A DNA stretch of 64,000 nt from an uncultured Verrucomicrobiota bacterium. Lineage in GTDB: Bacteria > Verrucomicrobiota > Kiritimatiellia > CAIVKH01. Positions 35,168 to 42,683 of this stretch are shown piece after piece; position 1 is the first letter of the stretch, and every line of letters begins with the position of its first letter. The DNA is taken from NCBI GenBank assembly GCA_937872895.1, contig CALMUP010000009.1, positions 186,001 to 250,000 on the forward strand, written 5' to 3'. The position numbers and the translations under genes were made by a program. Below the pieces are notes generated by a model that was not told the origin of the DNA, did not search any database, and saw only the letters and a list, made by a program, of their open reading frames with translations.

Positions 35168-36412
35168 ATGACCAGCGTCCTTCCATTTGATGCCGAAGCG
35201 TTCCGCGCCCGTTTCCCGATCCTCGGGCAGCCGGTGCGCGACGGCAAACCGCTGGTGTACCTCGACAGTGCCGCGACCACGCAGAAGCCGGTCGAGGTCC
35301 TCGACAACCAGCGCGACTACTACACGACGATGAATGCCAACGTGCACCGCGGCATCCACCGGCTGGCCGAGCTCGCCACCGAACACTACGAGAACGCGCG
35401 GGTCAAGGTCGCCCGGTTCATCGGCGCCCCCGACCCTCGCTCCATCGTGTTCACCCGCGGCACCACCGAGGCCATCAACCTGGTCGCCCAGAGCTGGGGC
35501 CGAGCACATCTCACGCCGGGCGATACCGTCGTGCTCACCGCCATGGAGCACCACAGCAACATCGTGCCCTGGCAACTGGTGGCTGCCACGACCGGGGCGA
35601 AGCTCGCGTACATCCCGTTCACGCCGGAGGGCGAACTCGACCTCGCCGCGTTCGAGCGGCTGATGCAGGGACCGGTCAAGCTGGTCGCCCTGACCCACAT
35701 GTCCAACGTGCTCGGCACGATCAACCCGGTCGAGTCGATCATCGCCGCTGCGCACCGCGCCGGGGCGGTGGTGCTGGTCGATGGGGCGCAGAGCGTGCCG
35801 TTCATGCCCATCGATGTCGCGGCGATGGACTGCGATTTCCTCGCCTTTTCCGGGCACAAGATGATGGCTCCGACCGGCATTGGCGTGCTCTACGCGAAAC
35901 CGGCACTGCTCGAGGCGATGCCCCCGTTCCTTGGCGGCGGCGAGATGATCAGCAAGGTTACCCTCGAGTCCTCTACGTGGGCCGAGATTCCCCACAAGTT
36001 CGAGGCGGGTACGCCGAACATCGCCGGGACGATCGGCCTCGGCGCGGCTATCGACGTGTACGAGGCGATGGACCGCGACGGGGCGCGTCGCCACGAGGAG
36101 GCGTTGACCGCCTATGCCATCGAGCGGTTGATGGAGGTGGATGGCTTGATCCTTCGTGGCCGCGCCGCCCGCCGCGGCGGGGCGGTCTCGTTCTCGATCG
36201 CGGGTGTTCACCCGCACGACATCGCCCACTTCGTGGACCAGGACGGCATCGCGGTGCGCGCCGGCCACATGTGCGCACAACCGTTGATCCGCCAACTCGG
36301 CGAAACCGCATTGACCAGGGCCAGCCTGTATTTCTACAACACCCGTGCGGACATCGATGCGCTGGTCGCCTCGTTGCTCCGCGTGAAGAGGTTCTTCGAC
36401 CGTGCACCTTGA
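35168..36412 (+). CDS. sufS: Cysteine desulfurase SufS
   Basis: 414 residues of the type II (group II) cysteine desulfurase. The PLP-binding Lys231 is in FSGHKMMAPTG and the catalytic Cys369 in VRAGHMCAQPL, with the short Cys loop of SufS rather than IscS. It removes sulfur from cysteine as a persulfide and passes it to SufU, which follows. The two genes overlap by 11 bases, with sufU starting at a GTG inside sufS. PdxH downstream would provide its PLP cofactor. Confidence 0.95.
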   Translation: MTSVLPFDAEAFRARFPILGQPVRDGKPLVYLDSAATTQKPVEVLDNQRDYYTTMNANVHRGIHRLAELATEHYENARVKVARFIGAPDPRSIVFTRGTTEAINLVAQSWGRAHLTPGDTVVLTAMEHHSNIVPWQLVAATTGAKLAYIPFTPEGELDLAAFERLMQGPVKLVALTHMSNVLGTINPVESIIAAAHRAGAVVLVDGAQSVPFMPIDVAAMDCDFLAFSGHKMMAPTGIGVLYAKPALLEAMPPFLGGGEMISKVTLESSTWAEIPHKFEAGTPNIAGTIGLGAAIDVYEAMDRDGARRHEEALTAYAIERLMEVDGLILRGRAARRGGAVSFSIAGVHPHDIAHFVDQDGIAVRAGHMCAQPLIRQLGETALTRASLYFYNTRADIDALVASLLRVKRFFDRAP

Positions 36413-36830
36413 CGAAATCTACCAGGAAATCATCCTCGACCACTACAAGCACCCGCGCCACTTCGGGAAGATCCCCGACGGGCAGGCGATGGTGGACGAG
36501 GAGAACCCGACGTGCGGTGATCACATCAAGTTGAACGCCGCAGTGGCCGACGGCACGCTGCTCGATGTGGTCGTCGAGTGCGCCGGCTGCGCGATCTGTA
36601 CCGCCTCGTCATCGATGATGGCCGAGAAGGTCATAGGCCGTCCGGTCGCCGAGGTGCGTGACTTGATCGCGCGGTTCAATGGCATGATGCGCGGGGGGGC
36701 GGAACTTTCCGATGATGAACTTGGCGACCTCACCGCGTTGAAGGGGGTGCGAAAGTATCCGTTGCGGATCAAGTGTTGTACGATGGCGTGGCACGGACTC
36801 GATGCCGCACTGAACCAATTGAAAGCCTGA
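36402..36830 (+). CDS. sufU: SufU-type zinc/sulfur transfer protein
   Basis: 142 residues of the IscU-like SufU family. Conserved ligands are Cys38 and Asp40 (NPTCGD), the Cys pair region CAGCAIC (60-66), and Cys125-Cys126 in IKCCTMAW. The insertion between the second and third Cys (RDLIARFNGMMRGG) marks SufU rather than IscU. In Bacillus, SufU binds zinc and accepts persulfide from SufS. No sufB, sufC or sufD is present here, so the scaffold must be encoded elsewhere. GTG start, overlapping sufS by 11 bases. Confidence 0.92.
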   Translation: MHLDEIYQEIILDHYKHPRHFGKIPDGQAMVDEENPTCGDHIKLNAAVADGTLLDVVVECAGCAICTASSSMMAEKVIGRPVAEVRDLIARFNGMMRGGAELSDDELGDLTALKGVRKYPLRIKCCTMAWHGLDAALNQLKA

Positions 36831-36832
36831 CC

Positions 36833-37474
36833 ATGGGATTGATTGCCCGAGTGTTGTCCATCCGCGGTCTGACCCGCGGCCTGCGCGAGGAGGATCTGGC
36901 CGCCGATCCGCTCGTGCTCTTCGACCGCTGGTTCCGCTTTGCCCGCACCGCACGCATCTTCTGGCCGGATGCGACCGCGCTGGCCACAGCCGACGTCAAC
37001 GGCCAGCCGTCGGTCCGCATGGTCCTGCTGAAGGCCTACGACGAACGAGGTTTTGTCTTCTACACGAACTACGAGAGCCAGAAGGGCCGCGAGCTGGACG
37101 TCAACCCGCGCGCCTCGATGGTGATCTACTGGAATGAACTGGTCCGGCAGGTTCGGATGACCGGTCGCGTGGAAAAACTCTCCCGCGAGGATTCCGAGCG
37201 CTACTTCCACCGCCGTCCGCGCGGCAGCCAGATCGGGGCTTGGGCCTCGAACCAGGACAGCACGGTGGCGAGCCGCGCCGAACTGATGGCGAAATACGAT
37301 CAGTTCGAAAAACAATTCGCCGGACAGCCGGTGCCGTTGCCGCCCTACTGGGGCGGTTACCGCGTGATCGCCGACCAGATCGAATTCTGGCAGGGACGCA
37401 CCTACCGGCTGCACGACCGGTTCCGCTACAGCCGCGTCGAAGGTGGTTGGTCATGGGTGCGATTGAGTCCATGA
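36833..37474 (+). CDS. pdxH: Pyridoxamine 5'-phosphate oxidase
   Basis: 213 residues. FMN- and substrate-binding motifs include PSVRMVLLKAYDERGFVFYTNYESQKG, IYWNELVRQVRMTGRVEKL, and the C-terminal WQGRTYRLHDRFRYSR. It oxidises pyridoxamine or pyridoxine phosphate to PLP in the cytoplasm. It begins 2 bases after sufU and ends overlapping the alpha/beta hydrolase. Placement right after a PLP-dependent desulfurase suggests coordinated cofactor supply. The ATG at 36833 is chosen over upstream in-frame starts inside sufU. Confidence 0.95.
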   Translation: MGLIARVLSIRGLTRGLREEDLAADPLVLFDRWFRFARTARIFWPDATALATADVNGQPSVRMVLLKAYDERGFVFYTNYESQKGRELDVNPRASMVIYWNELVRQVRMTGRVEKLSREDSERYFHRRPRGSQIGAWASNQDSTVASRAELMAKYDQFEKQFAGQPVPLPPYWGGYRVIADQIEFWQGRTYRLHDRFRYSRVEGGWSWVRLSP

Positions 37475-38433
37475 GACGATGGCGCTGCCGCCTTGTCGTG
37501 CTGGCCACGGTGGCTTTTGTGCTCGCGAACATCCTCGCCTACCGCCATGCCGGTGCTTTTTTCATCTACACCGGAAATGGCGTGCGCACCCCGCCACCTG
37601 AATCGCTGACCTGGCCGGATCGCCTGCGTTTACTGGTTCGTGGGATCCAGGTTCCTAAACCCGTTTCCCACACCACGCCGGCGGCGTGGATGCTGGCCTA
37701 CGAGAATGTGATGGTACCGGGCCGCGACGGGCTGACCTTGTCCGGTTGGGTGATTCCCTCCGCGCGTACCAACATCGTCGCGGTGGTGTTTCATGGCTAC
37801 AGCAGCGAGAAATCCGGAATGCTCCATGAAGCGGCCGCGCTGCATGACCTGGGGTACACGGTCGTGCTGGTGGATTTCCCGGGGCATGGCGGTTCGCCCG
37901 GATTCCAGACAACGCTGGGGTGGGACGAGGCGCGGGATGTCGCGGCGGTGGTGGAGTGGGTGACTACCACCTGGCCGGAACACCGGGTGCTGGCCTACGG
38001 CCACTCGATGGGTGGCGTCGCGGTGTTGCGGGCGATGGCTGTTTACGGGACCCGGCTGGATGCCGCGATCGTGGAGTCGGTGTTCGACTCGCTGCCCGAG
38101 GCGATCCGTGAACGGTTCCGGTTGATGCGCGTACCGCCGTTCCCGGGCGCGGAGGTGTTGTTGTTCTGGGGCAGTGTGCGGTTGGGCATCAACGGGTTCG
38201 CGCACGATGCGGTGGCCTATGCCCGCGCGGTGGAGGTCCCTACGCTGGTCAGCCACGGACGTGACGACAACCGTGCGCCGTGGCAACGGGCCCAGTCGGT
38301 GTATGCCGCGTTGGCCGGACCGAAACACTGGTTGCTCGTCGACGGTGCGGGCCATGTACAGGTCTGCCTGGCTGCCCCGGAAGCATGGGCCACCGAGGTG
38401 GCCAGCCTGCTCGGGGATCCGCGGAAGCCCTGA
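37471..38433 (+). CDS. Alpha/beta hydrolase, membrane-anchored
   Basis: 320 residues. A hydrophobic N-terminus (about 8-26) anchors or exports the protein. The fold is alpha/beta hydrolase: VVFHGYSSEKSGML is the oxyanion region and YGHSMGGVAV carries the nucleophile Ser. HGRDDNRAP and the late GAGHVQVC provide the Asp and His of the triad. It looks like the BAAT/YqhA-like serine hydrolases; substrate unknown. ATG 37471 overlaps the pdxH stop (ATGA); ATG 37453 with a GGTGG site is the alternative. Its stop TGA abuts the next gene's stop with no base between. Confidence 0.85.
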   Translation: MRRWRCRLVVLATVAFVLANILAYRHAGAFFIYTGNGVRTPPPESLTWPDRLRLLVRGIQVPKPVSHTTPAAWMLAYENVMVPGRDGLTLSGWVIPSARTNIVAVVFHGYSSEKSGMLHEAAALHDLGYTVVLVDFPGHGGSPGFQTTLGWDEARDVAAVVEWVTTTWPEHRVLAYGHSMGGVAVLRAMAVYGTRLDAAIVESVFDSLPEAIRERFRLMRVPPFPGAEVLLFWGSVRLGINGFAHDAVAYARAVEVPTLVSHGRDDNRAPWQRAQSVYAALAGPKHWLLVDGAGHVQVCLAAPEAWATEVASLLGDPRKP

Positions 38434-39021
38434 TCAGGCCTGCGGCTTCTCGCTGAGGTACTCGCACCGGTAGCGCTGAACGCGGATCCCCGGGCTCCAG
38501 TAGTTCGCCGGCCAGCCCGCCTTCATTTTCAGGTGTTGCACGAACGCGGCCGGGTCGGTCAGTTCCTCCCAGACCGATGGCAGGAAGGTGGCGGCCCGGC
38601 GGCCCTCGCGCAGGATCAAGCCGTCGGTGCCCGGCGTGAGTTGCTGCAACAGGTCTTGTTCATCGCGTACCGCCATCGGTTCGGGCGGGGTTAGGATGGA
38701 GATCGACAGCACGATCTCCGGGACTTCGTGCGGCTGCACCGGGCCGAAACGCGGATCGTGGATCGCCGCGGCGGTGGCATGTTCGTTCACGTCGTCGACC
38801 AGCGGCTGCACCGCTTCGATCCGGCCGATGCAACCGCGCAAGTGCCCATGGCGCTCGAGGGTGACGAAGGTGGCACGAGGTGCGAGCAGGGAAGGATCCG
38901 GGACATCGCGCGTGATGACGGGTGGGTGGCCGTGCGCTACGCCATAGGCCAGCGAGGCGCGCGCGAGGGCGAGCAGGAACGACGCGTAGGCGGAACAGGT
39001 GTGTTCAGGTGGTGAAGGCAT
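38434..39021 (-). CDS. AmmeMemoRadiSam system protein A (AMMECR1 domain)
   Basis: 195 residues of the AMMECR1 fold: FVTLERHGHLRGCIGRIEAVQPL holds the characteristic LRGCIG motif, and GTDGLILREGRRAATFLPSVWEEL matches the C-terminal half. AMMECR1 proteins have no proven biochemical activity. It overlaps the MEMO gene upstream by 17 bases, and GGAG lies three bases before its ATG, so the two are co-translated. Together with the divergent radical SAM gene they form the named AmmeMemoRadiSam trio. Confidence 0.9.
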   Translation of the reverse strand: MPSPPEHTCSAYASFLLALARASLAYGVAHGHPPVITRDVPDPSLLAPRATFVTLERHGHLRGCIGRIEAVQPLVDDVNEHATAAAIHDPRFGPVQPHEVPEIVLSISILTPPEPMAVRDEQDLLQQLTPGTDGLILREGRRAATFLPSVWEELTDPAAFVQHLKMKAGWPANYWSPGIRVQRYRCEYLSEKPQA

Positions 39022-39802
39022 AAGCTCCGTATCCGACCACGCTCGACCGGTCGCCGGCGGTGTCGCCGGAGTTGCGCAGGTCGAGCGTGGTCGCGGTGAG
39101 GTGAAGGTCGCGGGCGAGGCAAAGCAGGCCGCGGATCGCGCGTTGGCCGCAGGCCTGGTCGGGGGCGATGGCCTCCGGATCGAGGGCAACGATGGCGCGG
39201 GAGGTCGCGTTGTCGATGGCCTGCGCCCGTGCATAGGGGAGGTAGTGGCTCAGGTCGGAGCTGATCACGACCAGGGTTTCGTCGCCGCCCCACACCGCGG
39301 CCAGCGCCGCCGCCATGGTCGCGTCGTCGGTGTCGCCGACCACGATGGGTGCGATCCGGAAATCCGCCAGGACATGCTGGAGGAAGGGAAGGTGGACCTC
39401 GATGCCGTGTTCGTCGCGGTGGGCGCGGTCCAGGACATGGACCCCGGGGCAGGCAAGCAGCGCGGCGGAGGCCTCGGAATCGACCGATACATCGCCCAGC
39501 GGGGTGCGGAACGCGGTGGCGCTCGAGGTGGCCATGCCCCGGAATCCAACGCGGTGGGAAGGGCTGGCGATGACCACGCGCCGGATGCCGCTGCGTGAAC
39601 CGGACAGGGTGGCGTAGGCGGAACCGGCGATCGGTCCGGAATAGATGTACCCGGCATGCGGAGCGATCAGGGCCTTGGGCGGGCTGCCGGTGAATCCGCG
39701 GACGTCGGCGAGGTACGAGGCGATTTCGTGGCGCAGTTCGCGGGGATGGGCCGGATAAAACATTCCGGCCACGGCGGGCGGACGTATGGTTTCGGCGGTC
39801 AT
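39005..39802 (-). CDS. AmmeMemoRadiSam system protein B (MEMO1 family)
   Basis: 265 residues of the MEMO/LigB-like dioxygenase fold. AGMFYPAHPRELRHEI near the N-terminus, PKALIAPHAGYIYSGPIAGSAY (His-Gly-Tyr), VVIASPSHRVGFRG, DRAHRDEHGIEVHLPFLQ and VISSDLSHYLPY give the conserved His/Asp/Glu set. Human MEMO1 binds reduced copper or iron; the bacterial role is unknown. The start at 39802 is chosen because GAGGG precedes it; ATG 39817 would leave almost no leader. It reads from the minus-strand half of the symmetric promoter. Confidence 0.9.
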   Translation of the reverse strand: MTAETIRPPAVAGMFYPAHPRELRHEIASYLADVRGFTGSPPKALIAPHAGYIYSGPIAGSAYATLSGSRSGIRRVVIASPSHRVGFRGMATSSATAFRTPLGDVSVDSEASAALLACPGVHVLDRAHRDEHGIEVHLPFLQHVLADFRIAPIVVGDTDDATMAAALAAVWGGDETLVVISSDLSHYLPYARAQAIDNATSRAIVALDPEAIAPDQACGQRAIRGLLCLARDLHLTATTLDLRNSGDTAGDRSSVVGYGAYAFTT

Positions 39803-39818
39803 GGCATCAGCCCTCATC

Positions 39819-39854
39819 CGTATTGTAGCTGGCCTTCACGCGGGCTACAATACG
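39819..39854. promoter_or_regulatory. Perfectly symmetric, overlapping divergent promoter of the AmmeMemoRadiSam genes
   Basis: CGTATTGTAGC (39819-39829) and GCTACAATACG (39844-39854) form an 11-bp perfect inverted repeat. On the plus strand TTGTAG (39823-39828), 17 bases, TACAAT (39846-39851) reads as a promoter; on the minus strand TTGTAG (39850-39845), 17 bases, TACAAT (39827-39822) does too. Each -35 overlaps the other's -10. Both -10 boxes end 19 bases from their start codons (39802 and 39871), so the arrangement is symmetric. Confidence 0.7.
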
Positions 39855-39870
39855 GTTTGGGGAAAAGACC

Positions 39871-40968
39871 ATGAACGAGCGGATACAACGGGACGCCGCG
39901 GTGGTACCGACCCGCTTCTGGGAATCTTTGCCGAACGGCCGGGTTGCCTGCACGGTCTGTCCTAACCATTGCCGCCTGGCCGAGGGGCAGCGCGGGGCCT
40001 GTTTCGTGCGCGCCGCGTTGGGCGGCGAGGTCGTGCTCACCACCTACGGGCGTTCCAGCGGATTTTGCATTGATCCGATTGAAAAGAAGCCGCTCAACCA
40101 TTTCCTGCCGGGCACGCCGGTGTTGTCGTTCGGGACGGCGGGATGCAACCTCACCTGCCGGTTCTGCCAGAATTGGAGCATCAGCAAATCGCGGGAGACA
40201 GATATCCTCGCGGATGCCGCGTCACCCAAGCAGATCGCGGCGGCAGCCCTTCACCATGGCTGTCCCAGCGTGGCCTTCACTTACAACGACCCGGTCATCT
40301 TCCTGGAGTACGCGGTGGACATCGCCCGTGCCTGCCATGAGGTGGGGGTGCGCACGGTCGCGGTCACCGCGGGTTATATCAATCCGGAACCGCGGCGGGA
40401 GTTCTTCGCGCACATGGATGCGGCCAATGTCGATCTCAAGGGGTTTACCAAGGATTTTTACCAACGGGTGTGCGGGGCGACCTTGTCGGCGGTGCAGGAC
40501 ACCCTGGTGTACCTCGTGAAGGAGACCGACGTGTGGGTGGAGTTGACCACATTGCTGATCCCTGGCGAGAACGACCGCGATGAGGAGGTGGATGCGATGA
40601 CGCGGTGGATCGCGGCTGAACTGGGGTCGGAAGTCCCGCTGCATTTCACCGCCTTCCATCCCGACTACAAGATGACCGACCGCCCGCCCACGCCTCCGGA
40701 AACACTGACCCGGGCCAGGGCGATCGCCCGGGCCAACGGACTGCACTACGTCTACACCGGCAATGTCCACGACGAGGCGGGAGGCAGCACCACCTGCCCC
40801 GGGTGTGGCCAGCGGGTCATCGGCCGCGACTGGTACGAGATCACCGACTGGCAGCTCGACGATCACGGACGCTGCCGCCGATGTGGATATTCCTGCGCCG
40901 GATTCTTCGCCGGTCCACCCGGCCGTTGGGGTGCCCGCCGGCAACCCGTGCGGCTTGGCGTAAGTTAA
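39871..40968 (+). CDS. amrS: AmmeMemoRadiSam system radical SAM enzyme
   Basis: 365 residues. The radical SAM cluster motif C92-x3-C96-x2-C99 lies in GTAGCNLTCRFCQNW, preceded by a Cys-rich N-terminal motif, CTVCPNHCRLAEGQRGACF. The C-terminus adds a zinc-ribbon-like CPGCGQ and CRRCGYSCAGFF. This is the layout of the AmmeMemoRadiSam radical SAM protein, related to pyruvate-formate-lyase-activating-like enzymes. It cleaves S-adenosylmethionine to drive an unknown reaction on an unknown substrate, probably with the A and B proteins. It starts 69 bases from the MEMO gene, divergently; GGGGAAAAG precedes the ATG. Confidence 0.93.
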   Translation: MNERIQRDAAVVPTRFWESLPNGRVACTVCPNHCRLAEGQRGACFVRAALGGEVVLTTYGRSSGFCIDPIEKKPLNHFLPGTPVLSFGTAGCNLTCRFCQNWSISKSRETDILADAASPKQIAAAALHHGCPSVAFTYNDPVIFLEYAVDIARACHEVGVRTVAVTAGYINPEPRREFFAHMDAANVDLKGFTKDFYQRVCGATLSAVQDTLVYLVKETDVWVELTTLLIPGENDRDEEVDAMTRWIAAELGSEVPLHFTAFHPDYKMTDRPPTPPETLTRARAIARANGLHYVYTGNVHDEAGGSTTCPGCGQRVIGRDWYEITDWQLDDHGRCRRCGYSCAGFFAGPPGRWGARRQPVRLGVS

Positions 40969-41012
40969 TCCGCACAGCTGCGCGGCCCCCTTGAAAAGTA
41001 AATTGTCAAGGG

Positions 41013-41060
41013 CTGACCCCGATGACCCTGACCCCGATGACCCCTGACCCCGATGACCCC
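41013..41060. repeat. Three tandem copies of a 15-17-base GACCCCGATGA unit
   Basis: CTGACCCCGATGACC occurs at 41013-41027, then again at 41028 and 41044 with one or two extra C. It lies in the 210-base gap between amrS and mlaE, 45 bases after the amrS stop. A short ACACCG/CGGTGT inverted repeat (41071-41076 and 41090-41095) follows. No reading frame is kept through it. Confidence 0.85.
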
Positions 41061-41143
41061 CCTCGGCCATACACCGCACTCCGCTCTTTCGGTGTCATCT
41101 ATTGTGAGGCAACGCGTGTGGGGTGTTGGTTGAGCAAATAGGC

Positions 41144-41172
41144 TTTGTCGTGCACGGGGCATGCGGTAGATT
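41144..41172 (+). promoter_or_regulatory. Probable promoter of the Mla-like operon, nearly leaderless
   Basis: TTTGTC (41144-41149), 17-base spacer, TAGATT (41167-41172), the same -10 as the Rieske operon. The -10 ends six bases before the mlaE ATG (41179), so the transcript would begin at or next to the start codon. Confidence 0.45.
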
Positions 41173-41178
41173 GGGCGG

Positions 41179-41967
41179 ATGTTGCTGATCAGTTCCATGG
41201 GGCGGGGGGTGGTGGCGTGGCTGGCCGATGTGCGCCACACCGTCGCGGTGGCGGCGGCGGTGGTCCGGGTCGCGCTGCAGCCGCGCTACTGGCCGCGCAC
41301 GGTGCGGAATGTACTGGCGCGGCAGATCCTGTTCACGGGGTACCAGGCGACGCGGTTCGTTTCGACGGTGGCGCTGCTGGTGGGCATCTCGGTGGTGGTG
41401 CAGGCCCAGGTGTGGACCGCCGCGCTGGGCCAGTCCTCGCTGCTCGGACCGGTGCTGGTGATGGTGATCATCCGCGAGGTCGGCCCGTTGCTCACCAACT
41501 TCATCGTGATCGCGCGCAGCGGCACGGCAATGGCGACCGAACTGGCGTCGATGCGGGTGATGGGCGAGACGCAGGTGCTGGATGCACAGGGCATCGATCC
41601 GTTCATCTACCTGGTGCTGCCGCGTGCGGTCGGGGCGGCGGTCTCGGTTTTCTGTCTGAGTGTGATCTTTGTTTTCGTGTCCTTCATCGGCGGGTTCCTG
41701 AGCGGGGTGTTGCTCGGGGCGAATACCGGAGGCCCGTGGTTGTTCATCGACAGCGTGTTCGGGGCGATCCGGCCGGCCGATGTCTTCAACCTGCTGGCCA
41801 AGACCCTGATTCCCGGTTTGTTGATGGGCACGATCTGTTGTATCCAGGGCCTGGGTATCCGCGGGGTGGCCACCGAGGTGCCGCAGGCGGCAACCCGCGC
41901 GGTGGTCAAGTCGATCATGGCGATGTTCCTGACCTCGGCCCTGGTGTCCCTGCTCACGTATTTATGA
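41179..41967 (+). CDS. mlaE: MlaE-family ABC permease
   Basis: 262 residues with about five membrane helices. The MlaE signatures include ILFTGYQATRFVSTVALLVGISVV, the IIREVGPLLTNFIVIARSGTAMATEL loop (EVGP...RSG) and RVMGETQVLDAQGIDPF. In the Mla system it forms the inner-membrane channel moving phospholipids between membranes. Its stop overlaps the next gene (ATGA), whose product should be its ATPase. ATG 41179 has no ribosome site; an internal ATG at 41197 is the alternative. Confidence 0.92.
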   Translation: MLLISSMGRGVVAWLADVRHTVAVAAAVVRVALQPRYWPRTVRNVLARQILFTGYQATRFVSTVALLVGISVVVQAQVWTAALGQSSLLGPVLVMVIIREVGPLLTNFIVIARSGTAMATELASMRVMGETQVLDAQGIDPFIYLVLPRAVGAAVSVFCLSVIFVFVSFIGGFLSGVLLGANTGGPWLFIDSVFGAIRPADVFNLLAKTLIPGLLMGTICCIQGLGIRGVATEVPQAATRAVVKSIMAMFLTSALVSLLTYL

Positions 41968-42683
41968 AACACGATTTCCATCAACCACACTGCCCGGTTG
42001 ATCCGGTACTGGAGTTGTCCGGGCTGCACCTGGCTGCTACGCCGCCGTACGACACCGGTCTGGCCGGCCTCGACCTGGTGGTGCGGCGCGGGGAGCTGGT
42101 GGTGGTCCTGCTCGAGGAGGGGGTGTGGCGCCATCCGCTCGCGGATGTGGTGTCGGGGTTGTTGCCGCCGGATGCGGGCGCGGTGCGGATCTTCGGCACG
42201 GGATGGGACGGTTTGTCGCCGGATGTCCAGGCGGTGAGCCGGTGGAAGATCGGCCGGGTGTTTGAAGGCAACGGATGGGTCAGCAACCTCGATGTCGATG
42301 AGAACATCACCTTGTCGGAGCGGCACCATACGCGGCGGCCGTTGGCGGAAATCGAGGACGAGATGCAACGGCTTGCCGGAGTGGCGGGGCTGGACGGGAT
42401 CCCGCCGGGACGTCCGGCTGCGGTCAGCCGTGAGCGGTTGCAGCGGTGCGAATGGGTGCGTTCGATGATGGGCCAGCCGTGGCTGGTGCTGCTGGAGCGG
42501 CCGGGCCAGGACCTGTCCCCGGGTTGGCGCACGGGGTGCGGCGGTTTGGTCGCGCAGGCCCGGGCACGTGGCGCGGCGGTGATCTGGCTGTGCGAGGATG
42601 CCGCCGAGTGGAACGACAAATCCCTCAACCCGACCTTGAAATTGCGGGCCGATGGCAACACACTGCGCGTGGGTAACCCATGA
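41964..42683 (+). CDS. MlaF-position ABC protein with all ATPase motifs degenerate
   Basis: 239 residues, in the right place, length and overall pattern for MlaF, yet every nucleotide motif is altered. The Walker A site reads LLEEGVWRHPLA (about 49-60) with no GxxGxGK. The Q-loop Gln is Glu in RVFEGNGW. The signature LSGG reads VSRE, and Walker B reads VLLERPGQDLSP, with Glu178-Arg179 replacing Asp-Glu. The switch His region reads WLCEDA. The frame is intact, overlaps its neighbours by 4 bases on both sides, and has the local base composition, so it is not a decaying pseudogene by those signs. It is probably a non-hydrolysing subunit. Confidence 0.75.
   Translation: MKHDFHQPHCPVDPVLELSGLHLAATPPYDTGLAGLDLVVRRGELVVVLLEEGVWRHPLADVVSGLLPPDAGAVRIFGTGWDGLSPDVQAVSRWKIGRVFEGNGWVSNLDVDENITLSERHHTRRPLAEIEDEMQRLAGVAGLDGIPPGRPAAVSRERLQRCEWVRSMMGQPWLVLLERPGQDLSPGWRTGCGGLVAQARARGAAVIWLCEDAAEWNDKSLNPTLKLRADGNTLRVGNP

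Noticed and set aside
41964-42683. Treating the degenerate ATPase as a pseudogene
   Set aside because: There is no frameshift or internal stop, and the 4-base overlaps with both neighbours and the local base composition are retained.
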